From contig JAQSWE010000116.1 of the NCBI GenBank assembly GCA_029266795.1, forward strand, positions 1 through 7,913: DNA of 7,913 nucleotides, in the 5' to 3' direction. Numbering within the stretch: position 1 is the stretch's first letter; each line of letters opens with the position of its first letter. The position numbers were made by a program, and so were the translations under genes. Shown here piece by piece: positions 1 to 5,644 of this stretch. The notes under the pieces were generated by a model that saw only the letters and a program-made list of their open reading frames with translations, was not told the DNA's origin and searched no databases. This DNA comes from Alphaproteobacteria bacterium. Lineage in GTDB: Bacteria > Pseudomonadota > Alphaproteobacteria > Micavibrionales > UBA2020.

Positions 1-471
1 GGCACGGTTGATAAATACATGGGCGACGCGATGATGACGTTCTGGAACGCGCCGGTCGACGACCCGCACCACGCGATGAACGCCTGTAAGGCTGCGCTCG
101 AAATGGTGGCGGCGTTGAAGCCGGTGAACGAGATGCTGCAGGCGCGCGCGATTGCGGCGAACCGTACCTTCCACGAATTAAAGGCTGGGATTGGTATCAA
201 CAGCGGTCGCGCCTCGGTCGGCAACATGGGCTCCAAGCAGCGCTTTGCTTATTCGGCGCTCGGCGATACCGTCAACCTTGCTTCGCGCATGGAAGGACAG
301 ACAAAAAATTACGGCATTTCCGTGATGATTTCCGACGAGACGCGGAAGCAGGCCGGAGATTTTGCGGTCATCGAGCTTGACCTGCTGACCGTCAAGGGGC
401 GTCGCGAGCCCGAGCGAGCATCACGAGATGCTATCAGCCTATCGCGCGCGCAACTGGGACGCGGCAGATGA
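1..471 (+). CDS. Class III adenylate/guanylate cyclase, catalytic domain (5' end outside window; C-terminus frameshifted)
   Basis: Makes a cyclic nucleotide (probably cAMP) from the NTP. The frame is open from base 1, so the N-terminus, probably a sensor such as CHASE2, lies outside. Visible motifs: VDKYMGDAMMTFWNAP at the start, holding the second metal-binding Asp (residue 9 of the fragment) and the Lys that helps select adenine; GIGINSGRASVGNMGS; then LGDTVNLASR, with the adenine-selecting Asp and the transition-state Asn and Arg (codons near 274 and 286). The catalytic core in view therefore looks intact and ATP-specific. After KGRREP the reading changes to non-family sequence and stops at 471, while the expected tail continues in another frame to 607 (separate entry). 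It converges on a cNMP-binding EAL gene, a plausible effector of its product. The cyclase assignment is very secure; substrate choice is inferred. Confidence 0.9.
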   Translation, partial: GTVDKYMGDAMMTFWNAPVDDPHHAMNACKAALEMVAALKPVNEMLQARAIAANRTFHELKAGIGINSGRASVGNMGSKQRFAYSALGDTVNLASRMEGQTKNYGISVMISDETRKQAGDFAVIELDLLTVKGRREPERASRDAISLSRAQLGRGR

Positions 472-607
472 TATGTGTGCGGTATGCAAGGCCTTGCGTC
501 CCGAACTTGGTGGATTATACCAATTATATGCGGCGCGTATTGCCGCCTGCCGCGCCGCGCCCCCGCCCGAGGGCTGGGACGGTGTTTACGTCGCCAAAGA
601 TAAATGA
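419..607 (+). pseudogene. Out-of-frame C-terminal tail of the cyclase (frameshift remnant)
   Basis: In the frame starting at base 419 the DNA reads HHEMLSAYRARNWDAADD, later GGLYQLYAARIAACRAAPPP and EGWDGVYVAKDK, with a TGA at 605-607. This is the usual C-terminal extension of CHASE2-type cyclases: an AYRARDWD-like helix, a LY.LY.-RI segment, and a WDGV ending. The preceding cyclase frame ends in KGRREPE around 414. About 15-25 residues normally lying between these blocks (the IYALLGDE-like stretch) are missing, so the join looks like a small deletion of a length not divisible by three, not a single-base slip. The tail stops one base before the convergent EAL gene's stop, the tight spacing expected if 607 is the ancestral end. 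Short CGAG repeats at the junction (405-428) could have promoted the deletion. An assembly error cannot be excluded. Confidence 0.75.
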
Positions 608-608
608 C

Positions 609-1838
609 TTAAAAGGCTGGTGCCTGCCATTCCTGCAGGAATTTTGTCGCATCGTCGAAGGGCAGGGGCTTGGAGAAGAAAAAGCCCTGTACCCATTCGA
701 CGCCAAGGTCGCGCACAATCCGCGCCTCGCTTGCCGTCTCCACACCTTCCGCGATGATCTTCATGTTGAGTCCGCGCGCAAGACCGATGATGGATTTCAC
801 CAGCACGAGGCTTGCCGGATGCGTGGTCATGGCGCGGATAAAGCTCTGGTCGATTTTCAGCGTATCGATCGGGAAGAAGTGCAAATAGGAAAGAGAGCTG
901 TAACCCGTGCCGAAATCGTCGATGGAAATGTCGATGCCGTAGTTGCGGCATTTTTCCAGTGCCTCCTTGGCCGCTTCCGGCGCCTCCATTAACAGGCTTT
1001 CGGTGATCTCAAGATGGATCTGCGCGGGGTTCACGCCCATTTTGTCGAGCGTGGTGCGGATGTATGACGAAATATCGCCATCCGCGAAATCCTTGACCGA
1101 GAAATTGACGCCGACGAAAACGGGATGCGGCGCCGTAATGGCGGGATTGGCGGCCGCCTGCAATTTTCCGACGACCTGGCAGGCGCTCGTGAGCGCGAAG
1201 CGCGAGATTTCAACGATAAGCCCGCTTTCTTCCGCCACGGGGATGAACACACCCGGCGAGATCATGCCTTTTTCGGGGTGTTTCCAGCGCATCAGCGCCT
1301 CGAAACCCGCGATCTTCATGTTCTGCACATCGATGATCGGCTGGTAATAGAGCATCAATTGCTTCTGTTCCATCGCAATTTTCAGCTCGTTCTGGATCTT
1401 GATAGTCGACATCGCGATATCATGGATATCGTTGCTGTTCTCGGCCGTGGTGGAGGCGGCATGTGCGTTCGGTGTCACGCTGACGAAACTGTTGGTGCGG
1501 CCGATCATGTCGCGATATCTGTTCGTAATGACGCGCATCACCATCTTCACGACGGGGTCGGCGCTCTCTACGCGGCGCGCGAAATCCTCGCGCGTGATTT
1601 CCAGCACGTCGCAGTCGTCGAGCGCGCGCACGGTCGCGGTGCGGGGCTTGTCGTCGATCATCGCCATCTCGCCGATCAGCGAGCCGGGACCGCGCGTGCC
1701 GATTTGCAGCGGCTGCCCTTCGCGCTGGACGAGGATTTCCACGTTGCCATTCTCGATGATATAGGCGCACAGGCCGGCTTCGCCCTCGCGGATCAGCAAC
1801 TCGCCGCGCTTGAATTGTTTTTTGGTGGTCACTGGCAT
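609..1838 (-). CDS. Cyclic-nucleotide-binding domain + EAL domain c-di-GMP phosphodiesterase
   Basis: A 409-residue cytoplasmic protein predicted to hydrolyse c-di-GMP to pGpG under control of a bound cyclic nucleotide. Residues 5-110 form a cNMP-binding domain: GEMAMIDDKPRTATVRA (56-72) is the phosphate-binding cassette, with Glu57 for the ribose and Arg66 for the phosphate. A linker (about 115-145) leads to an EAL domain (about 150-405) carrying the expected catalytic set: EAL at 180-182, Asn245 (VNFS), Glu277 (EITES), Asp307-Asp308 (DDFGTGYSS), Lys328 (LKID), Glu364 and Glu367 (AEGVE) and Gln384 (QGFFFS). No degenerate position was seen, so activity is expected. Thr67 after the cassette Arg resembles cGMP-selective PKG domains, but many bacterial cAMP receptors share it. 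An AGGGG ribosome site lies about 9 bases before the ATG. There is no GGDEF domain. Its neighbour is a cyclase. Confidence 0.93.
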   Translation of the reverse strand: MPVTTKKQFKRGELLIREGEAGLCAYIIENGNVEILVQREGQPLQIGTRGPGSLIGEMAMIDDKPRTATVRALDDCDVLEITREDFARRVESADPVVKMVMRVITNRYRDMIGRTNSFVSVTPNAHAASTTAENSNDIHDIAMSTIKIQNELKIAMEQKQLMLYYQPIIDVQNMKIAGFEALMRWKHPEKGMISPGVFIPVAEESGLIVEISRFALTSACQVVGKLQAAANPAITAPHPVFVGVNFSVKDFADGDISSYIRTTLDKMGVNPAQIHLEITESLLMEAPEAAKEALEKCRNYGIDISIDDFGTGYSSLSYLHFFPIDTLKIDQSFIRAMTTHPASLVLVKSIIGLARGLNMKIIAEGVETASEARIVRDLGVEWVQGFFFSKPLPFDDATKFLQEWQAPAF

Positions 1839-1978
1839 GAAATAATACCCCTGTCGGGCTTATATTAACGCGAAAGCGGGCAAACAAAACGCTAATTTTC
1901 GTGGCGTGTATTACGGGAACAAACTAACCCTCGCCAATCCCGCGCGGGGTTTTTAGAATGGTGATACAGGAAAAACCG

Positions 1979-2398
1979 ATGACCCTCATCGACATCGCCA
2001 TCATCTATCTGGTCTTCACCGTCAAGCACCTCATCTGCGACTGGTTTTTGCAGAACAGCTGGATGGCGCTGAACAAGGACAAGCCGCTGCGGCAGGGCGG
2101 CGCGAAGCCGCTCGCCGCGCATGCGGGTATCCACGCCGTCTTCACCTTTTTCCTGATGCTGATGTTCGCGCCAAGCCTATGGTGGATCGGCGCTGTCGAT
2201 TTCATCGTGCATGGCGGCATCGACTTCCTGAAAGGCCGCATCGTGACGAAAAAGGGCTGGACCTATGCCAGCTCCGAATTCTGGTGGGCCATCGGCACGG
2301 ATCAAGAAGCGCACCACATCACGCATTTCGTTTATATCATGATCATTATCTGGGCGCATGGCGCCGATTTCTCAGCCGCCCTGGCCCTCCAGCCATAA
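1979..2398 (+). CDS. DUF3307 family small membrane protein
   Basis: About 139 residues, function unknown. It fits the DUF3307 pattern: an N-terminal hydrophobic helix followed by KHLICDWFLQNSWMA, then AAHAGIHAVFTFFLMLMFA, the DFIVHGGIDFLKGR segment and a closing DQEAHHITHFVYIMIIIW. Three or four membrane helices are likely. The repeated His and Asp residues (HLICD, HAGIH, HGGID, DQEAHH) resemble a possible membrane-embedded metal site, which is inference only. I prefer the ATG at 1979 because AGGAAA lies about 5 bases upstream; an in-frame ATG at 1958 would add seven residues, with a poorer GGGG site. It is divergent from the EAL gene, and its last 27 bases overlap the end of the convergent TauE/SafE gene. 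Confidence 0.75.
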   Translation: MTLIDIAIIYLVFTVKHLICDWFLQNSWMALNKDKPLRQGGAKPLAAHAGIHAVFTFFLMLMFAPSLWWIGAVDFIVHGGIDFLKGRIVTKKGWTYASSEFWWAIGTDQEAHHITHFVYIMIIIWAHGADFSAALALQP

Positions 2399-3142
2399 CA
2401 GCGCTGCCTTGACAATATAAATTGCGCCGACCGTGAACAGTGCTGCCTGCGTCGCCTTGAAGAACTGCTTGTCAGACAGTCGCTCCAGTATGTATTTCGA
2501 CAGGTGCGTGCCTAACATCGCGGCCGGCACGACGGCGGCGCAGAGCCACAGCGGCAGGCCAGAGGTGGCATGCGAAAAGCTGGAAACAACAAAGCCGAAA
2601 TAGATGAATTTGGTAATATGCGAGATAGACTGCGTGAAAGCCTTCGTCGCCACTGTCTGGTGACGCGTCAGGTTGCGCGTCTGGAAGAATACATCCAGCA
2701 GCGGGCCGGAGACGCCGCCCGTTAGTTGGAACCCTGTTACCAGCATCCCGCAGGCCATTGCCTGCCACGGCTTGGTGAAATCAAGCTTCACATCCTTCGG
2801 CAGCGCGAACGCAATAAAGGGCGTGATGCCCAGCAGCAGGAAGACGGTGAGCTTATCCGGCACGATCGACACAAACACAAACACGCCCAGCATCAGTGCA
2901 AGTCCTGTAAAATAATAGGGCAGGGTCTTCGTGTAGATATGCTTGCGATGAATGACCGCGCGGCTGCCATTCGCAAAGAACTGCGACACCGCATGCAAGA
3001 TCATCGCCTGCTGCACGGGCAGCACCCAGGCGAGGATGCCCATCAGCACCATGCCGCCCGCCATGCCAAGAATGCCCGATAAAATCGAGGTGAAGAAAAC
3101 ACCGAAGAGGATGAAGAGAATGGTCGGGATTGTGATGGTCAT
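2372..3142 (-). CDS. TauE/SafE family sulfite/anion exporter-like permease
   Basis: A 256-residue polytopic inner-membrane protein with about eight hydrophobic segments arranged as two related halves, as in TauE/SafE (PF01925, 4-TOPT family). The first half has the glycine-rich SGILGMAGGMVLMG motif after helix 1 (about residues 21-35). The second half has its counterpart, TGFQLTGGVSGPLLDVFF, near the middle. Family members export sulfite, sulfoacetate and other small organosulfur or anionic compounds; the substrate here cannot be read from sequence. The ATG at 3142 lacks a clear Shine-Dalgarno sequence. A minus-strand terminator-like hairpin lies about 60 bases upstream of the start, so the gene is either independently transcribed or preceded by an attenuated leader. 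It is downstream of the buf cluster in the same direction but 440 bases away, so operon membership is doubtful. Confidence 0.88.
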   Translation of the reverse strand: MTITIPTILFILFGVFFTSILSGILGMAGGMVLMGILAWVLPVQQAMILHAVSQFFANGSRAVIHRKHIYTKTLPYYFTGLALMLGVFVFVSIVPDKLTVFLLLGITPFIAFALPKDVKLDFTKPWQAMACGMLVTGFQLTGGVSGPLLDVFFQTRNLTRHQTVATKAFTQSISHITKFIYFGFVVSSFSHATSGLPLWLCAAVVPAAMLGTHLSKYILERLSDKQFFKATQAALFTVGAIYIVKAALLWLEGQGG

Positions 3143-3198
3143 GATGTTCGTTTATCAGATATGCCGGGCTGGAGCATAGATGTGGCCGCGCGGAGCAT

Positions 3199-3237
3199 AA
3201 AAAAAGTCCGGAGAACCTTTTGAGGGATCCTCCGGAC
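3199..3237 (-). terminator. Rho-independent terminator, or leader attenuator, upstream of the TauE/SafE gene
   Basis: An 8-bp perfect stem, GTCCGGAG (3206-3213) with CTCCGGAC (3230-3237), encloses a 16-base loop that can pair a little further. On the minus strand the stem is followed directly by seven T (As at 3199-3205). It points toward the exporter start 57 bases further on. No convincing gene lies immediately upstream, so it ends either read-through from bufC or a short RNA from 3240-3480, or it acts as a conditional attenuator. Confidence 0.7.
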
Positions 3238-3470
3238 AAACGGCGGTAATAGAGGGTGTGTAGCTAAGTTATAAGAAATTCCGACTGCTTCCGCAAGACA
3301 AAACTGCATGTATCTTAAAAAAAAGTGAAGGTTTTTGAAATAATGATAGGTTTCAGATGATTTTTTGATAATAAAGTTCCAAGTTTTCCAGAAATGCGTT
3401 GATAACCGTTCTCAGCTATTTGGCGCCTTTTTCGACCGTTTTTAACGCCCGATGTTGTAAAAATGAGCCA

Positions 3471-3498
3471 ATTACAGGCATTTTCCGCATTGCTGCAA
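3471..3498 (-). promoter_or_regulatory. Weak sigma70-like promoter candidate upstream of the TauE/SafE leader
   Basis: On the minus strand TTGCAG (3498-3493) and TGTAAT (3476-3471) are separated by 16 bases, a reasonable but imperfect match to TTGACA/TATAAT. It would start a transcript near 3464 running toward the terminator at 3237-3199 and then the exporter gene. The -35 element lies inside the palindrome at 3480-3508. AT-rich DNA yields such matches often, so this is tentative. Confidence 0.3.
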
Positions 3499-3508
3499 TG
3501 CAGAAAAT
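3480..3508. repeat. Near-perfect 29-bp palindrome, possible operator
   Basis: The arms ATTTTC and GAAAAT flank GCATTGC-T-GCAATGC; only the centre and one symmetric pair (C at 3486 against A at 3502) break the dyad. The almost absent loop suits a binding site for a dimeric DNA-binding protein better than a terminator, and no T-run follows directly on either strand. It overlaps the weak promoter candidate, the position of a repressor operator. No regulator gene is adjacent. Confidence 0.5.
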
Positions 3509-3540
3509 CGAGACATTTTTTACAATAAATTTTCATAAAT

Positions 3541-3567
3541 GAAACAAAGCGCGTGCGACTCGCTTTG
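3541..3567 (-). terminator. Possible terminator downstream of bufC
   Basis: CAAAGCG (3545-3551) pairs with CGCTTTG (3561-3567) around a 9-base loop. On the minus strand the stem is followed by TTTCATTT, only moderately T-rich. It lies about 20 bases beyond the bufC stop, the expected place for the end of the buf transcript. Confidence 0.5.
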
Positions 3568-3585
3568 GTGATTCTAGCGGCGAGG

Positions 3586-4350
3586 TTAGAGTGGATTTTT
3601 TACGAGCAAATCCTGCTGCATCAGCGTTGCCAAAAGCTTGTCGAGGGAGAGTTCTGGTTCGGCGCGCAGGCCGGCTTCGGCGGCGAAGGCGAAACTGGGT
3701 TCGGATTTCAGGTATTCCAAAAAGCGATAGCCGCCTTCGCTGATGCTCCACACCGAAATTCTGTCACCTGTGCGGAAAATGGCGGCGAAAGTTTCGGCAG
3801 GCTTCATCGCGAAGTCTTTCAGCTGCTCGCCTTCTTCGGTCACGCGGCTCCACAATTTATCGACCGGCCAGCCGGAGCGCAGCAGCTGCAGGTGCGGCTG
3901 CAAATGGAGTTTCAAATTCACAGGGTCTTCCACAGTGGCGAGATCCTGCGCCGTGAGCGGCGTTTCGCGCGGACTCAAATAGGCTTCCTGCGCCAGCCAC
4001 TCGAGCCGCGCGACATCCGGCACATAGGCGAACTGGTTCAGGTTCGGCAGGTGTTCGAGAAATTCGGGGAAGCCAGCGCCATAGGCGTTCATATCGCCGC
4101 TATCGGGCGGCGCGATACCGATATATTCCTGCACCGCGAAATCCATGAATTTTTCGCCCAGCAGGATGGCGGTCACGGGAAAAACCTGCCCCAGCACGTC
4201 GCGCAAGGTCATCTTCGTGTTGTTTTTGTAGACATTCAGGCGCTGGTCGGCGTCGAAGGGAGATTGCTCATGGATAGGCAGGCCTTCGGCATTTTCGCCT
4301 TTAAGAATTTTTTCCATCATGTTTTTCTGCAGGTCAGGCAACTTTGGCAT
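3586..4350 (-). CDS. bufC: DUF2063 family bufferin maturation partner protein BufC
   Basis: A 254-residue soluble protein of the DUF2063 (PF09836) type. In bufferin clusters this family works with the DUF692 enzyme, probably by presenting the precursor peptide. The N-terminal DNA-binding-like domain shows RLNVYKNN (37-44), the FPV segment (57-59), PPDSGDMNAYG (81-91) and YVPDVARLEW (109-118), all typical. A second region (about 165-250) contains the WSRVTEEGEQLKDFAMKP and RISVWSISEGGYRFL stretches that usually follow. A GAAGGA site sits 8 bases before the ATG. The start overlaps the end of bufB by 17 bases, indicating translational coupling and a shared role. It is the last gene of the cluster, and a hairpin follows its stop. 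I see no bufD/DoxX-like gene, which accompanies some Caulobacter clusters. Confidence 0.92.
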   Translation of the reverse strand: MPKLPDLQKNMMEKILKGENAEGLPIHEQSPFDADQRLNVYKNNTKMTLRDVLGQVFPVTAILLGEKFMDFAVQEYIGIAPPDSGDMNAYGAGFPEFLEHLPNLNQFAYVPDVARLEWLAQEAYLSPRETPLTAQDLATVEDPVNLKLHLQPHLQLLRSGWPVDKLWSRVTEEGEQLKDFAMKPAETFAAIFRTGDRISVWSISEGGYRFLEYLKSEPSFAFAAEAGLRAEPELSLDKLLATLMQQDLLVKNPL

Positions 4351-5197
4351 GGGTTGGGTCCTTCATGCGCAGGTTATCCGCCTTGCGGGCTTCGGCCACC
4401 AGCACGGCGAGGGGCGGCAGGTCGGCGTCCCATTCGACCAGCGTCGGCGTATCGCCAAAACGCGACAGCGCATGGGCATAAAGCGACCAGACATCGTCAT
4501 AAACCGGATGGTTATGCGCGTCGATAAAGAATTCGTCCGTGCCGATGGTGTTCACCTGATATCCGGCAACATGAATTTCGCCCACCATCCCGACAGGCAG
4601 CGCATCGACATAGGCGCGCGCGTCGAAATTCATGTTATGCGCGCTGACATGGATGTTGTTCACATCCAGTAAAATCCCGCAGCCGGTTTTTTGCGCGGCA
4701 TCGCCCAGGAAAGCGGCCTCCGCCATTTCGGCACCGGTGAAGCTGAGATAGGAGGAGGGGTTTTCGACGAAGATTTTACGCTGCAGCACATCCTGCACAC
4801 GGCTGATATTCGCGCAGAGTATACCCAACGCCTCCCGCGTCATCGGCAGGGGCAGCAGGTCCGGTACGCTTTTGCCATCCGCTGCGCTCCACGACACATG
4901 CTCGGACACAAGTGCGGGCTGCACGATATCGACCAGCGTTTTCAGTTTTTGCAAATGTTCTTCGGAAACGCCACCCGCCGATCCCAGCGACAGCCCGACG
5001 CCATGAAGGCTGATCGGGTAGTTTTCGCGGCATTTCATCAGGTGCTCGAAAGGCGCGCCGCCGATGCGGAAATAGTTCTCGCTATGGGCTTCCAGAAATC
5101 CGACGGGCGGCGGCGACGCGATAATTTCGGCGCTATGCGCGCTGCGCAGCCCGATGCCTGTGTTTATTCCTGCGCTTATGTTCATGCGTGCCGTCAT
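4334..5197 (-). CDS. bufB: DUF692 multinuclear non-heme iron oxidase (MNIO) BufB
   Basis: A 287-residue TIM-barrel enzyme of the DUF692/MbnB family, which uses a multi-iron centre and O2 to rework cysteines in precursor peptides; in bufferins the products are 5-thiooxazoles. Hallmarks in order: GIGLRSAH (14-21), FLEAHSENYF (34-43), SLHGVGLSLGS (63-73), SEHVSWS (98-104), LPLPMTRE (115-122), VENPSSYL (144-151), GILLDVNNIHVSAHN (174-188), GEIHVAGY (206-213), DAHNHPVYDDVW (226-237) and LVEWDADLPPL (253-263). Likely metal ligands are among His65, Glu145, Asp178, His209, Asp226, His228 and Glu255; this assignment is inferred. The length is normal for the family. ATGs at 5197 and 5185 are both possible; an AGGAA sits closely before the first. 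It follows bufA after a terminator-like hairpin and overlaps bufC. The DUF2063 and DUF2282 neighbours favour bufferin over methanobactin maturation. Confidence 0.95.
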   Translation of the reverse strand: MTARMNISAGINTGIGLRSAHSAEIIASPPPVGFLEAHSENYFRIGGAPFEHLMKCRENYPISLHGVGLSLGSAGGVSEEHLQKLKTLVDIVQPALVSEHVSWSAADGKSVPDLLPLPMTREALGILCANISRVQDVLQRKIFVENPSSYLSFTGAEMAEAAFLGDAAQKTGCGILLDVNNIHVSAHNMNFDARAYVDALPVGMVGEIHVAGYQVNTIGTDEFFIDAHNHPVYDDVWSLYAHALSRFGDTPTLVEWDADLPPLAVLVAEARKADNLRMKDPTHAKVA

Positions 5198-5230
5198 GTT
5201 CCTGAATATAGGTGAAACCGCGCCAAAGAA

Positions 5231-5270
5231 AAAGCCGCCGGAACAGCCTTTCGGCCATTCCGGCGGCTTT
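5231..5270 (-). terminator. Strong hairpin between bufA and bufB (terminator/attenuator)
   Basis: A perfect 13-bp stem pairs 5231-5243 (AAAGCCGCCGGAA) with 5258-5270 (TTCCGGCGGCTTT). Inside it GCC and GGC can form three more pairs around a TTTC loop. On the minus strand it is followed by a T-rich tract (TTTTTCTTT, ending at 5225). It begins 10 bases after the bufA stop and lies 34 bases before the bufB start. Partial termination here would yield more bufA than bufBC mRNA. On the plus strand it ends in only TTT. Confidence 0.85.
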
Positions 5271-5279
5271 GCTATAGAA

Positions 5280-5555
5280 TTACTCGGCTTTTTTCTCTTC
5301 GGCAGGCGCTTCCTTGCTGCCGCCCGTCAGCTTGTCGCACAGGCCTTCGGGGACCTTGATCCATTCGGCTTTGTCGCTGTCGGTTTTTGCGACGCCCGCG
5401 CATGAATGGGCGGCGGTGTTGCAGTCGTTCTTGCCGGCCTTCACAACGCCGTAGCATTTTTCGGTCTTCGCCTCGTGGGTGTCGGCCTGCGCCGCATTGA
5501 CGGCGAAGGAAATGGCGGCTGCGAGCGTGGCAGCGGCAATGATATTCTTTTTCAT
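5280..5555 (-). CDS. bufA: BufA, DUF2282 bufferin-type metallophore precursor with signal peptide
   Basis: A 91-residue precursor of a ribosomally made, post-translationally modified metal-binding peptide. Residues 1-24 form a Sec signal peptide (MKKN, a hydrophobic Ala-rich core, then AQA), with cleavage likely before Asp25, so the product acts in the periplasm. The mature part has the DUF2282 pattern EKCYGVVKAGKNDC, then HSCAG, then AEWIKVPEGLC, with four cysteines at 34, 45, 52 and 73. These are the expected targets of BufB/BufC for conversion to copper-binding thiooxazoles; which of them are modified cannot be told here. The tail (about 81-91) is a charged Glu/Lys/Ala stretch. AAAGG lies about 8 bases before the ATG. 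It has its own SigF-like promoter at 5619-5644 and a terminator-like hairpin immediately after the stop, so it is probably the most abundant product of the cluster. Confidence 0.93.
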   Translation of the reverse strand: MKKNIIAAATLAAAISFAVNAAQADTHEAKTEKCYGVVKAGKNDCNTAAHSCAGVAKTDSDKAEWIKVPEGLCDKLTGGSKEAPAEEKKAE

Positions 5556-5618
5556 GTGATAACCTTTTCGTTGGTGATACCGCGCAAGCGCAACTTCCGC
5601 CTGCCCTTGGGCATCATA

Positions 5619-5644
5619 TTCGATGTTCGCGAAGAATTGGTTAC
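5619..5644 (-). promoter_or_regulatory. ECF (SigF-type) promoter of bufA
   Basis: On the minus strand GTAACC (5644-5639) is followed after exactly 16 bases by CGAATA (5622-5617). This is an exact match to the Caulobacter SigF promoter consensus as I recall it, GTAACC-N16-CGAA. Transcription would start near 5610, leaving a leader of about 55 bases before the bufA ATG. The TAA inside GTAACC is the nrsF stop codon. Confidence 0.85.

Larger units (their letters stand above)
3243..3540. other. AT-rich intergenic region with no supported protein gene
   Basis: This stretch is clearly more AT-rich than the flanking genes, with A and T runs near 3317-3325 and 3362-3372. The only long minus reading frame (3315-3536) gives a low-complexity Lys-rich 73-residue product with no family resemblance. 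I see one strong palindrome (3480-3508), one weak minus-strand promoter candidate (3471-3498) and a flanking terminator on each side. This is consistent with a regulatory region or a small RNA gene, but neither is shown. Confidence 0.5.

Noticed and set aside
900..905. GTAACC on the plus strand as a third SigF-type promoter
   Set aside because: The sequence 16 bases downstream is ATGG, not CGAA, and it lies antisense inside the EAL gene.
468..992. Plus-strand 174-residue frame across the cyclase end and the EAL gene
   Set aside because: Antisense shadow of the clearly conserved EAL domain; its start overlaps the broken cyclase by chance.
1939..1948. CCCGCGCGGG followed by a T run as a terminator
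   Set aside because: Only a 10-base palindrome with no room for a loop, lying directly before the DUF3307 start; chance GC-rich sequence is more likely.
2372..3142. TauE/SafE exporter as the last gene of the buf operon
   Set aside because: 440 bases and two terminator-like hairpins separate it from bufC, and there is no SigF-type promoter motif before it.
3315..3536. Minus-strand 73-residue reading frame in the AT-rich gap
   Set aside because: Lys-rich low-complexity product with no family resemblance and no ribosome site seen. The weak promoter candidate and palindrome fall within it, and AT-rich DNA explains its composition.
3553..4527. Long 324-residue plus-strand frame opposite bufC and bufB
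   Set aside because: Shadow of two well-recognised minus-strand genes. The product has atypical His/Gln/Phe/Arg-rich composition and no motif.
4334..5197. DUF692 gene as a methanobactin (MbnB) enzyme
   Set aside because: No MbnA-like short precursor or MbnC. The neighbours are DUF2282 and DUF2063, the bufferin set.
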